Of a stretch of 64,000 nucleotides of DNA, positions 34,184-42,632 are shown piece by piece (within the stretch, counting starts at the first letter, position 1; each line of letters opens with the position of its first letter). The stretch is from Campylobacteraceae bacterium. Its GTDB lineage: Bacteria; Campylobacterota; Campylobacteria; Campylobacterales; Campylobacteraceae. The DNA lies in the NCBI GenBank assembly GCA_900753405.1, contig CAADYZ010000019.1, forward strand, positions 1 through 64,000, written 5' to 3'. A model generated the notes under the pieces. The model saw nothing but the letters and a program-made list of their open reading frames with translations, was not told the origin of the DNA and made no database searches. The position numbers and the translations under genes were made by a program.

Positions 34184-35428
34184 ATGGCTTTAAAGGATTA
34201 TGACGGCGAGATTTACTCGCTTTTGCAAAGTGAGTGGAAGAGGCAATGCGAGCATTTGGAGATGATCGCGAGCGAGAATTTCACGCTGCCAGAGGTTATG
34301 GAGGTGATGGGTTCGGTTTTGACAAACAAATACGCCGAGGGCTACCCTGCGAAGAGATATTACGGCGGTTGTGAATTTGTGGATGAGATCGAAACGCTTG
34401 CCATTGAGCGCGCTAAAAAGCTCTTTGGTTGCGAGTTTGCAAATGTCCAGCCAAACAGCGGCTCGCAAGCAAACCAAGGCGTGTATGCCGCACTTTTAAA
34501 CCCGGGCGACAAAATTCTTGGAATGGACCTAAGCCACGGCGGACACCTCACTCACGGCGCAAAAGTCAGCAGCTCAGGCAAGATCTACGAGAGCTTTTTT
34601 TACGGCGTTGAGCTTGACGGCAGGATCAACTACGACCGCGTAGCCGACATCGCAAACATCGTCAAACCAAAATTGATCGTCTGTGGCGCGAGTGCTTACC
34701 CACGCGAGATCGACTTTGCCAAATTCAGGCAGATCGCCGACAGCGTTGGCGCGCTGCTTTTTGCGGATGTCGCGCACATCGCTGGGCTTGTTGTCGCAGG
34801 AGAGCACCAAAGTCCGTTCCCTCACTGCCACATCGTCAGCTCAACTACGCACAAAACCCTTCGCGGACCACGCGGCGGGTTGATTTTGACAAATGACGAA
34901 GAGATTGCCAAAAAGGTTAATTCAGCGATCTTCCCGGGCATTCAAGGTGGTCCTTTAATGCATGTCATCGCGGCAAAAGCAGTCGGCTTTAAGTTCAACC
35001 TCTCGCCAGAGTGGAAAACCTACGCACAAGCAGTTAAGAAAAACATCTCAGCTCTCGGCGAAGTGCTGCTTTCACGCGGTTTTGAGCTTGTAAGCGGCGG
35101 GACAGACAACCACTTGATCTTAGTTAGCTTCTTAAACCGCGAATTTAGCGGAAAAGAGGCGGACACTGCACTTGGAAACGCAGGCATCACGGTTAATAAA
35201 AACACCGTTCCGGGCGAGAAGCGAAGTCCGTTTGTCACAAGCGGCATTCGCGTTGGTAGCCCAGCTTTAACCGCACGCGGAATGGGCGAGGCGGAGTTTA
35301 GGGTGATCGGCGAGAAGATCGCAGATGTTTTAGACGACATCCACAACACGCAGTTGCAAGCAAAGGTGAAAGAAGAGTTGAAAAACCTCGCTAGCAACTT
35401 CATCATCTATAACTCGGCAACTTTTTGA
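34184..35428 (+). CDS. glyA: Serine hydroxymethyltransferase
   Basis: A 414-residue PLP enzyme converting serine and tetrahydrofolate to glycine and methylene-THF. It shows ENFTLPEVMEVMGSVLTNKY, YAEGYPAKRYYGGCEFVD, LSHGGHLTHGAKVSSSGK, and the PLP lysine in SSTTHKTLRGPRGG. AAAGGATGACAA precedes the ATG. It lies between lysS and the SPOR gene on the + strand. Confidence 0.97.
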   Translation: MALKDYDGEIYSLLQSEWKRQCEHLEMIASENFTLPEVMEVMGSVLTNKYAEGYPAKRYYGGCEFVDEIETLAIERAKKLFGCEFANVQPNSGSQANQGVYAALLNPGDKILGMDLSHGGHLTHGAKVSSSGKIYESFFYGVELDGRINYDRVADIANIVKPKLIVCGASAYPREIDFAKFRQIADSVGALLFADVAHIAGLVVAGEHQSPFPHCHIVSSTTHKTLRGPRGGLILTNDEEIAKKVNSAIFPGIQGGPLMHVIAAKAVGFKFNLSPEWKTYAQAVKKNISALGEVLLSRGFELVSGGTDNHLILVSFLNREFSGKEADTALGNAGITVNKNTVPGEKRSPFVTSGIRVGSPALTARGMGEAEFRVIGEKIADVLDDIHNTQLQAKVKEELKNLASNFIIYNSATF

Positions 35429-35443
35429 TAAACAAGGGCTTTG

Positions 35444-36508
35444 ATGAAGGAAAATAACTATATCGACAACATTGTGTTTGACAAATACAGCGACAAACTC
35501 AAATTCACGCGTTATTTGGTTAGCGTTGGGATTTTGGCGATCGTGCTAATCCTGCTTTTGTCGCTTTTTGCAAAAAAGCACACGCCGATCGAGCTTAACC
35601 AAAAATCTCAGTTAGTGAATGTTGCGAAAAATTTTGACTTTCACCAAAGCCTAAGCCAGCTTAGAGAGAGAGTCCGCCTTGCGACTAACGAGGCTGGCTC
35701 GAAGTTTGGTAACCTCTCGGCAAAAGAGAGTTTTAACGAGGTTTTGGAGAGGTTTTCAGACGAGGATGAAGCACCCGGTGCGGCGGGCGTGGATGCGGCG
35801 CGAACGGGCGAGGCGAGTGGCGTAGCAAATGGCGATACGAGTGGCGAGAATGTTTTGGCGCCAGACGCAACAAACGAGGCAAAGGCGGAGACGCAGCTGG
35901 ACGCAAAAATGTCAAAACCGAATTTGACTTCAAACGCGAGCCAAACTCAAAACACTTCAAACGCGGTGGCGTTAGAGACAAACGCAAACTTGCTTCCTCC
36001 TGAGGTTGTGCCATTTAGCTTGCAGACGCAAAAAGCGCAAACACAAAACACGAACAAAGCTGCCGCTAAAAGCGAGGAGCTAGGCAAAACGCAAACTGCT
36101 TTAACAAAGCCAAACGCTACGAAAACTGCGAATTTACAAGCCAAAAACGCAACGCAAGCTAGCCGCGCAACCACTCAGCCAAAACAAACGACACAAAAAG
36201 GCGAAAAAGCCGCGCAAACGCGGGCTGCAAACGAGCCTTTAACGCCACAAGTGAGAGCTGGAACTTACATTCAGATTTTAAGTAGCGACCGCGTGAATGT
36301 CAAAGACCCGATTTTAACGCAAGTCACAAGGCTTGGCTTTACGCCAAAACCGCACAAAGTTAAGGTTGGGCGCGCGATTGTCGTGAAATTTTTGGTCGGT
36401 CCTTACAGAAGTGATACCATCCTTGGGATGGAGTCGCTAAGAAACGACCTTTACGAAATTCGCCAAAAGGCGGCGCCTGACGCGTTTAGATACGAGGTTG
36501 GGAGATGA
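35444..36508 (+). CDS. SPOR-domain membrane protein
   Basis: A 354-residue bitopic protein: a cytoplasmic N-terminus, one helix (YLVSVGILAIVLILLLSLF), a long Ala/Thr/Glu/Lys-rich linker and a C-terminal SPOR domain (GTYIQILSSDRVNVKDPILT ... VKFLVGPYRSD). SPOR domains bind denuded peptidoglycan at division sites. The linker has low-complexity composition and contains a motif copy at 35910-35929 (MSKPNLTSN). It starts at the ATG after AAGGGCTTTG and overlaps aroE by four bases. Confidence 0.87.
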   Translation: MKENNYIDNIVFDKYSDKLKFTRYLVSVGILAIVLILLLSLFAKKHTPIELNQKSQLVNVAKNFDFHQSLSQLRERVRLATNEAGSKFGNLSAKESFNEVLERFSDEDEAPGAAGVDAARTGEASGVANGDTSGENVLAPDATNEAKAETQLDAKMSKPNLTSNASQTQNTSNAVALETNANLLPPEVVPFSLQTQKAQTQNTNKAAAKSEELGKTQTALTKPNATKTANLQAKNATQASRATTQPKQTTQKGEKAAQTRAANEPLTPQVRAGTYIQILSSDRVNVKDPILTQVTRLGFTPKPHKVKVGRAIVVKFLVGPYRSDTILGMESLRNDLYEIRQKAAPDAFRYEVGR

Positions 36509-37371
36509 AGTTAGCGCTTTTTGGCTCGCCCGTGGCACACTCGCTCTCCCCTCGTCTGCACAACCTCGCGGCGCAAACGCTCGGTGTGGAGGCGTTTTAC
36601 GGGCGAGTCGAGTTTGACAAAAACGCCACAGCAGACGAGTTATTGGAGAAATTTTTTGCCTTGAAACTAAGCGGGGCAAATGTCACAATCCCATTCAAAC
36701 AGCACCTTCTCACTCGTTGCAGCGTCTTAGAAGAGCGTGCAAAGAGGATTGGAGCGCTTAATACAATCGTGCTAAAAGAGGGGCAGCTTTTTGGCTTTAA
36801 CACTGATGTTAGCGGCTTTTTAAAGAGCATCGAAGAATTTGGCGAGGTGAAAAAAGCGTTGATTTTGGGTGCGGGCGGGACAGCAAAAGCCGTCAGCGTT
36901 GGGCTAAGTGAAAGCGGCGTGGAGTGCGCAGTTTTAAACCGAAGCGACAAAAGCAGCGAGTTTGAAAACCTAGCCTTTTTTGTGCCAAATTCGAATTTGA
37001 CAAATTTGCAAAAAGCGAATTTGACCAGCGACGAAGGCTCAAAGCGCGTAAGCAACATTGCTAAAACCAAATTTGATTTTAGCAAAATCGAGCTTGTCAT
37101 CAACACCACGCCTTCTGGGCTTTTAAACGCCTCGTTGCCGTTTGAAGACGAGGTGATGAGCGAAATTTTTGCAAATGCCAAGTTTGCTTTTGACGCAGTT
37201 TATGGGCGTGTGACGCCGTTTTTACAAACGGCTGCGGCAAAGGGCGTCAAAAGTAAGGATGGTTTGGAGATGCTGCTATTTCAGGCGGTTTTTGCGTTTA
37301 TGCATTTTTGCGACTATCGTTTCAGTTTTGACGAAATTTACAAGGCGATGCGACCTGCTGCGTTGCTTTAA
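36505..37371 (+). CDS. aroE: Shikimate dehydrogenase
   Basis: A 288-residue NADPH enzyme of the shikimate pathway. It shows FGSPVAHSLSPRLHN, SGANVTIPFK with the catalytic lysine, GALNTIV, GFNTDVSGF, LILGAGGTAKAVS and INTTPSG. A stretch of about 30 extra residues after the NADP-binding region (NSNLTNLQKANLTSDEG ... TKFDFSK) coincides with two motif copies at 36984-37001 and 37060-37083; the second is a 24-bp palindrome within coding DNA. Confidence 0.95.
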   Translation: MKLALFGSPVAHSLSPRLHNLAAQTLGVEAFYGRVEFDKNATADELLEKFFALKLSGANVTIPFKQHLLTRCSVLEERAKRIGALNTIVLKEGQLFGFNTDVSGFLKSIEEFGEVKKALILGAGGTAKAVSVGLSESGVECAVLNRSDKSSEFENLAFFVPNSNLTNLQKANLTSDEGSKRVSNIAKTKFDFSKIELVINTTPSGLLNASLPFEDEVMSEIFANAKFAFDAVYGRVTPFLQTAAAKGVKSKDGLEMLLFQAVFAFMHFCDYRFSFDEIYKAMRPAALL

Positions 37372-37389
37372 TTTATTTAAAGGATTTTG

Positions 37390-38034
37390 ATGAAAACATT
37401 AACCAAATTTAGCCTAGCAATCCTCATCGCAGGCATCATCAGCGGTTGTGCGACAAAAGACGACGAATACTACAACTTGCCGCCGCAAAGGTGGTATGAA
37501 ATCGTGCTTTACGACATCCAAAACAAAGACCTCGACTCAGCCCAAACGCACTTTGTGGCGTTTGCTAGCGAACACATCTCTTCGCCGCTTTTGGAGAGGA
37601 CTTTACTACTGCTTGCAACCGCACACATTTACGAAGGCGAATACATCAAAGCAAGCGGGTATTTTGACGAATACATCAAACGCTTTGGCACACAAAAAAA
37701 CATCGAATACGCCGAATTTCTCCGCCTAAAAGCCTACTTTGAAGTCTTTGACAAACCTAACCGCAACCAACAGCTTTTAGCACAATGCCAAACGCGCGCA
37801 AAGCAGTTTTTAGCGCAGTTTCCAAACTCGCAATACACACCGCTTGTTGAGAGTATGCTAACTAAATTCGCACTTGGCGAGTTTTACTTAAACAACCACA
37901 TTCAAGAGCTTTACAAACGGCTTGGAAAGAAGGACGCGGCGGCGGTTTATCAAGCTAAAATCAACGCTTCTGGCTTTTTGAAACAAAACATCACACCGCC
38001 AAAAACGGCGTGGTACGCACGACCATTTGAGTAA
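37390..38034 (+). CDS. bamD: Outer membrane assembly lipoprotein BamD
   Basis: A 214-residue TPR lipoprotein of the BAM complex, which inserts beta-barrel proteins in the outer membrane. The signal peptide ends LIAGIISGCATKD, with the lipobox Cys near 20. TPR-like repeats follow (LLERTLLLLATAHIYEGEYI, FDEYIKRFGTQKNIEYAEF). The ATG at 37390 has AAAGGATTTTG upstream. It is placed directly before lon, as in other Campylobacter. Confidence 0.92.
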   Translation: MKTLTKFSLAILIAGIISGCATKDDEYYNLPPQRWYEIVLYDIQNKDLDSAQTHFVAFASEHISSPLLERTLLLLATAHIYEGEYIKASGYFDEYIKRFGTQKNIEYAEFLRLKAYFEVFDKPNRNQQLLAQCQTRAKQFLAQFPNSQYTPLVESMLTKFALGEFYLNNHIQELYKRLGKKDAAAVYQAKINASGFLKQNITPPKTAWYARPFE

Positions 38035-38061
38035 GATTAGGACATTTAAGGTTAAAGATTT

Positions 38062-40572
38062 ATGCAGACAAAAGAGATTTTACAAAGCAGTTTTGAGGCG
38101 GGATTTTTCGTTGAGGATGAGAAATTTGTCTTTCCGTTTATGATCATCTCGCTTTTAACGAGCGACGAGTCAAACATCAAAGCCCTCACCTACGCCAAAG
38201 AAAACAACAAGCCTCTGTTTGTGGCTATGGCAAAAGAGGGAGCTGAGGGCGAGCGAGTCGAGCTAGACAAAATTTACGAATACGGAGTCGTTGGCAACAT
38301 CATCCGCACAACTTCGCTTGAAGACGGCGTGCAAAAAGTGCTATTTCAAGGCAAACAAAAGGCGAAAATTTTAAGGCGTGGCGAGGCTGGCGAGGTGGTT
38401 GTCGAGGCGGTGGAGAGCTTTGTTGATGATGAGGCTGAGTTTGACGGGCTAATTGAGTTCATCAAACAAGAGTTACGCAGCTTTGCCGCACTTAACAAAA
38501 ACATCCCAAAAGAGATCGTCAAGTCGATCGAAAAAAGCAGTGACGCAGAGCGAATTTGTGATCTAATTTTAAGCATTTTACAGCTAGACAAACAGCTGAC
38601 TTACGAGCTTTTTTGCGAGGCGAATTTAAACATTCGGCTCTTTGAGGTTGCCAAACTTTTGAAGGATTTGATCGAAAGTAAGAAACTGCAAAAACACATT
38701 GAAGAGCGCGTAAATGCCAAAATGGTCAAAAACAACAAAAACTACTTCTTAAAAGAGCAGTTAAAAGAGATCCGTAAAGAGCTTGGTGAGAGCGTGGCGG
38801 TTGAGGATGAGATCAAAGAATACAAAGAAAAATTTCAAGCCAAAAAGCCGTTTATGAGCCAGACTGGGCAAAAAGAGGTGCAAAAACAGCTAACACGGCT
38901 TGGGCGGAGCAACCAAGAGAGTATGGAAGCAAATGTCATCTCAACTTGGCTTGACGCGGTTTTTGAAATTCCGTTTGAGAGTAAAACGCAAAACAGATAC
39001 AACTTTGAAAAAGTGCGGGAGATTTTAGACAAGGAGCATTACGGAATTTTCAAGGCAAAAGAGAGGATTGTGGAGTATTTTGCCGTGCAAGAATTTTTGC
39101 AAAAACGCGAAAAAAAGGAGCAAAAAGGGGCGATTTTGTGCTTAGTTGGCGCGCCCGGCGTTGGCAAAACCAGCCTTGCAAACTCGGTCGCAACGGCACT
39201 TGGGCGAAAGCTTGCGCGCATCGCTCTTGGCGGGCTTGACGACACAAACGAGCTTAGAGGGCACAGAAGGACTTATGTTGGGTCGATGCCCGGGCGGATT
39301 GTGAATGCGCTTGTTGAGGCAAAGGAGATGAATCCGGTTGTGGTTTTAGACGAAATCGACAAGCTGAGTAAGAATATGCGCGGCGACCCTGCGGCGGCGA
39401 TGCTTGAAATTCTCGACCCCGAGCAGAACTTCAAATTCCGCGACTACTACCTCAACTTCGACATCGACCTAAGTCAGGTGATTTTCATCGCAACGGCAAA
39501 TGACGCAAGCGCCATTCCACACGCACTTCGCGACCGAATGGAGGTCATCGAGCTTGACTCTTACACGCCGCAGGAAAAATTTCAGATCGCCAAAGGCTAC
39601 CTAATCCCAAGCGAGAGCGCAAAACACGGCTTTGAGAAAGGCGAGCTTAGTTTTACGAAAGCAGCTATTGAGCTAGTCATCGACTCTTACACGCGCGAAA
39701 GTGGCGTGCGATGGCTTCGCAAACAGATCGCCAAAATCTGCCGAAAAAGTGCGGTTGAGCGGCTTAAAGACTCAGCGGCGGCAACTGTGGCAGAGGCAGA
39801 CGCAAAGACGGCGGCGCAAAACGGCGCGTCAAGCGAGGCGGAGTTGTCAAAACCAAATTTGAAAGTGAAGATCACGCCTAAAAATGTCGAGGTGATGCTT
39901 GAAAAGCGAGTTTTTGACAGCGAGGCGAAGGTTTGCGAAAGCGCGGTCGGCGTTGTGAATGGGCTTGGCTGGACGAGTGCGGGCGGGTTGATTTTGAAAA
40001 TCGAGGCGATCAAACTTCGCGGAAAAGGGGCGTTGCAACTAACTGGGCAGATCGGCAAGGTGATGGAAGAGAGTTGTAAAATCTCACTAAGCCTTGCAAA
40101 ACTGCTTTTTGACCAAGGAGTCGTCAAGCCAAGCGAGGTTAAGGCAGTTGCAGGCGAAGCGGCAGGCGGCGAGGCGGTTGCGGAGCGAGAAACAGCGGGC
40201 GAAGCGGCTGTAAAACCGCCGTTTTACAACGCTTTCGACCTTTGCCTGCACATCCCAGAAGGGGCGATGCAAAAAGACGGTCCGAGTGCTGGAACGGCGA
40301 TGACAACGGCGTTTGTGTCGATTTTAAGTGGGCGGGCGGTGCGAGGCGATGTTGCGATGACAGGCGAGATCACTCTAAGCGGGCGCGTCCTTGCCATCGG
40401 CGGTTTGAAAGAGAAGCTGATCGCTGCTTACAACGCAGGCGTAAAACGCGCACTCATCCCGCAGAAAAATTACGAAAGAGACTTAGGCGAGCTGCCTGAG
40501 GAGGTGAAAAAAGGGCTTGAAGTCATCGGCGTTAGCAGGATCGAAGAGGTTTTAAAACTCGCACTTGTGTGA
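38062..40572 (+). CDS. lon: ATP-dependent protease Lon
   Basis: An 836-residue cytoplasmic protease: N-terminal substrate domain, AAA+ domain with Walker A GAPGVGKTS (near 363) and Walker B VVLDEIDKLS, and the C-terminal serine protease domain with catalytic Ser 742 in KDGPSAGTAM and Lys 785 in GLKEKLIAA. It is longer than usual because of two Ala/Glu-rich insertions, one between the AAA+ and protease domains (containing motif copy 39845-39862, SKPNLK) and one in the protease domain (AGEAAGGEAVAERETAGEAA). Confidence 0.96.
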   Translation: MQTKEILQSSFEAGFFVEDEKFVFPFMIISLLTSDESNIKALTYAKENNKPLFVAMAKEGAEGERVELDKIYEYGVVGNIIRTTSLEDGVQKVLFQGKQKAKILRRGEAGEVVVEAVESFVDDEAEFDGLIEFIKQELRSFAALNKNIPKEIVKSIEKSSDAERICDLILSILQLDKQLTYELFCEANLNIRLFEVAKLLKDLIESKKLQKHIEERVNAKMVKNNKNYFLKEQLKEIRKELGESVAVEDEIKEYKEKFQAKKPFMSQTGQKEVQKQLTRLGRSNQESMEANVISTWLDAVFEIPFESKTQNRYNFEKVREILDKEHYGIFKAKERIVEYFAVQEFLQKREKKEQKGAILCLVGAPGVGKTSLANSVATALGRKLARIALGGLDDTNELRGHRRTYVGSMPGRIVNALVEAKEMNPVVVLDEIDKLSKNMRGDPAAAMLEILDPEQNFKFRDYYLNFDIDLSQVIFIATANDASAIPHALRDRMEVIELDSYTPQEKFQIAKGYLIPSESAKHGFEKGELSFTKAAIELVIDSYTRESGVRWLRKQIAKICRKSAVERLKDSAAATVAEADAKTAAQNGASSEAELSKPNLKVKITPKNVEVMLEKRVFDSEAKVCESAVGVVNGLGWTSAGGLILKIEAIKLRGKGALQLTGQIGKVMEESCKISLSLAKLLFDQGVVKPSEVKAVAGEAAGGEAVAERETAGEAAVKPPFYNAFDLCLHIPEGAMQKDGPSAGTAMTTAFVSILSGRAVRGDVAMTGEITLSGRVLAIGGLKEKLIAAYNAGVKRALIPQKNYERDLGELPEEVKKGLEVIGVSRIEEVLKLALV

Positions 40573-40658
40573 AGAGTCGGCTGAAAAACCGCAAATGTCA
40601 AAACCGAATTTGAAATTTAGTGATTTTTGAACTCAAATTCGGTTTTCGTAATTTTTTT

Positions 40659-40721
40659 TAACTTTCTAGTTTTGGATTTGAACTAAAAACTAGGATGAAA
40701 ATTGTAAAAAAATGTCTCCAC
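40659..40721 (+). repeat. 63-nt direct repeat, first copy
   Basis: Matches 41062-41124 at 59 of 63 positions; all four differences are transitions. It contains a hairpin with arms CTAGTTTT and AAAACTAG. It brackets structured repeat C together with the second copy. Confidence 0.75.
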
Positions 40722-40852
40722 CTACACTTTTATGCTAACAAATACGACTAAATTTTCAAAACAACGCTTTGAAAATTTGTTGCCGTCACTCGCAAAGCCA
40801 AAAGTCTAAAATGTCAAAACCAAATTTGAAATTCAAAACGCCTAAATATTTA

Positions 40853-41017
40853 GATTAATCGTAAAAAACTATCAGTTTTTTACGCAACATTGAAAGCGTG
40901 TGGTCGGGGGATTGGGGGATTTTTAAAGGCGGATTTGCGGGAGCGACTTCGCAATTCAAGCCCCGCAAGTCCGCCTTTAAGAAAGCAAAATAGCAAAGTC
41001 TCCAAAAATTCAAAACT
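40853..41017 (-). repeat. Structured repeat, copy C (inverted)
   Basis: Read on the minus strand it matches copies A and B. Stem arms AAAGGCGGATTTGCGGG (40925-40941) and CCCGCAAGTCCGCCTTT (40962-40978) pair with one mismatch or wobble. The loop AGCGACTTCGCAATTCAAG is the complement of the copy A loop. It carries the terminal hairpin GTAAAAAACT/AGTTTTTTAC at 40861-40883. Confidence 0.8.
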
Positions 41018-41061
41018 GCTAAAATCAAATTTGAGTTTGACAAATTCGTTACTTGAAATTT

Positions 41062-41124
41062 TAACTTTCCAGTTTTGGATTCGAACTAAAAACTAGAATG
41101 AAAATTGTAAAAAAATGTTTCCAC
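41062..41124 (+). repeat. 63-nt direct repeat, second copy
   Basis: Second copy of the repeat at 40659-40721, offset 403 bases. It ends 26 bases from the cas2 stop codon. Two copies with this spacing do not form a CRISPR array. Confidence 0.75.
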
Positions 41125-41149
41125 TGCGCTTTTGCGGCGGCAAAGTGCT

Positions 41150-41752
41150 TTAAAACTCAAAAAGCGTTGGGGTTTTGTCTTTGCGTTTTTTGCCGCGTTT
41201 GCCATTTGACGCAAAACTCTGCGCCTCTTTATCCCCCTCGCGAGGCTTGGACTCTGCCGCCGCGTCTGCCGCCTCCTCCTCGCGTGGCTCGCCCTGCTCT
41301 GCAACTCGCAACGCGCTCAACTCTGTAAGCTCAATTTCCTCGTTTAAGACGATCTCCTCGCCCGTTAAAGCCTCGTCTTTGTAAGAATATCGGTAGTCGC
41401 AAATTTTCTCATCAAACGCAAACAGCACGAGATTTTTATCATCATTCACACTTTCGTTAAAGCCCGCACTTCCAAGCAGAATTTGCATATTGTCAAACTG
41501 CTTTTCAGTGATGATGAGCGCGCGCACATTGCCAAGCGGCGGCAAAATGCCACGCACACGCGAAATCACAGCATTTGCCGAAACCAAGCCCTTGCAAATT
41601 CGCATATACACGCTAAATTGCATCATAAAAAAGCCAAGTTTTATGAGTTCGTTGCGGAATTTCGCCGCATTTTTTTGCTCTTTTTTGCTTGTTGTCGGCA
41701 GGTCAAAAAGCAGCAAAACGCGCATAAATTTATCTTCAAGCAAAGCTGACAT
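41150..41752 (-). CDS. cas2: CRISPR-associated endoribonuclease Cas2, type II-C, long C-terminal extension
   Basis: A 200-residue Cas2 from the ATG at 41752 (MSALLEDKFMRVLLLFDLPT); an upstream ATG at 41770 is also in frame. The ferredoxin-fold core MRVLLLFDLPTTSKKEQ with the metal Asp, FFMMQFSVYMRICKG and VRALIITEKQFDNMQIL ends near residue 120. A charged Glu/Ala/Lys-rich tail of about 60 residues follows and ends TPTLFEF. With Cas1 it integrates new spacers. Cas2 proteins are often near 100 residues, so this tail is notable. It overlaps cas1 by 17 bases. Confidence 0.93.
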   Translation of the reverse strand: MSALLEDKFMRVLLLFDLPTTSKKEQKNAAKFRNELIKLGFFMMQFSVYMRICKGLVSANAVISRVRGILPPLGNVRALIITEKQFDNMQILLGSAGFNESVNDDKNLVLFAFDEKICDYRYSYKDEALTGEEIVLNEEIELTELSALRVAEQGEPREEEAADAAAESKPREGDKEAQSFASNGKRGKKRKDKTPTLFEF

Positions 41753-42632
41753 TTGCAAGCTCTGTGCCATTAAGCAAGGCGCTTTTAAAACTTTGCACGA
41801 AATGATTTACAGCGCGGATTAAAGGCAGTTTGCGCTCATTTACAAACACCGCTTTTTGCAAGTTTTCAACAAGCGCTCTTTTATGCTCTTTTTGCAAAAA
41901 CTCATCGCCCTTAAATTCAGCACAAAGCCCCAAAACACAGCTATCTACAAAGGCGCGAAAAGGCTCGATTAAATCATCGGCTAGGTTAAATTGATTAAAA
42001 GCATTAGCGTGCTTTACCCCCTCCCAGCTTACAAGCCCGCTCACGCACACGGCACGCACCACAGCAGCGCGCACAACGGCGTAGCCATAGTTTAGAGCTG
42101 AATTTTCAAAGCAAAGCTCATCACGGCTAAAATTTGAGCCAAAAAGCGTTTTAAAATAAAGCGCAGCGGCACGGCTTTCCATATATGAGCCATCATTTAA
42201 GCGCACATTTTTAGCTAAATTTTCAAGCTCGCCCGCTTCTTTTTCAAAGCCAGCCTCACGCAAAACAAAGGCTTGATTGCGGATTTTGTTTTTGACAATC
42301 CTTTGCCACAAAATAGCCTTTGTTTGAGGCTTTGCCCCAAGTTGCTCTTTGGCGGTGAGCGCGGCTTGAAAGTGCGTTAAAAAGGGCATAAAAACGCCAT
42401 TTGGCAAGTGGCTTTCATCACAGCTTAAAAGCACGACATTGTGCTTTGCTAGTGCGCTTAAAAGTGCCGAAGTGAGCGTGATTTGCTCGCTCTCTAAAAC
42501 GATGAAAGCAAGGTCTTTGAGGTAGAGCAAAGCCTCGTTGCCCGCTTGACTCACGCAAAGGTGCTTTTGTTTGAGCGTGAGTTTAGCTTCCTTGCTTATC
42601 ATCACGCTTTTAAAGGCTTCATCAAAGCTCAT
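41736..42632 (-). CDS. cas1: CRISPR-associated integrase Cas1, type II-C
   Basis: A 298-residue spacer integrase. The metal-binding residues are visible: Glu 152 in SYMESRAAALYFKTLFG, His 208 in GVKHANAFNQFNLADDL and Glu 223 in LIEPFRAFVD. The N-terminal beta domain includes LTLKQKHLCVSQ. It starts in the ATGA overlap with cas9 and overlaps cas2 at its end, so cas9-cas1-cas2 is one operon. No csn2 or cas4 is present, which fits subtype II-C. Confidence 0.95.
   Translation of the reverse strand: MSFDEAFKSVMISKEAKLTLKQKHLCVSQAGNEALLYLKDLAFIVLESEQITLTSALLSALAKHNVVLLSCDESHLPNGVFMPFLTHFQAALTAKEQLGAKPQTKAILWQRIVKNKIRNQAFVLREAGFEKEAGELENLAKNVRLNDGSYMESRAAALYFKTLFGSNFSRDELCFENSALNYGYAVVRAAVVRAVCVSGLVSWEGVKHANAFNQFNLADDLIEPFRAFVDSCVLGLCAEFKGDEFLQKEHKRALVENLQKAVFVNERKLPLIRAVNHFVQSFKSALLNGTELANVSFA

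Larger units (their letters stand above)
40573..41149. other. 577-bp convergent intergenic region: direct repeats, hairpin, structured repeat C
   Basis: Between the ends of lon and cas2. Four motif copies lie at 40595-40613, 40632-40646, 40812-40830 and 41017-41041. A 63-nt direct repeat occurs at 40659-40721 and 41062-41124, a hairpin at 40750-40778, and structured repeat C at 40853-41017. I see no CRISPR array and no evident tracrRNA here. Confidence 0.75.

Noticed and set aside
40890..41096. Plus-strand ORF of 68 codons
   Set aside because: Lies entirely in structured repeat C and the direct repeat; no coding signal.
40659..41124. CRISPR array downstream of cas2
   Set aside because: Only two 63-nt repeats 403 bases apart, with unrelated structured DNA between them. 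This is not a 36-nt repeat with about 30-nt spacers.
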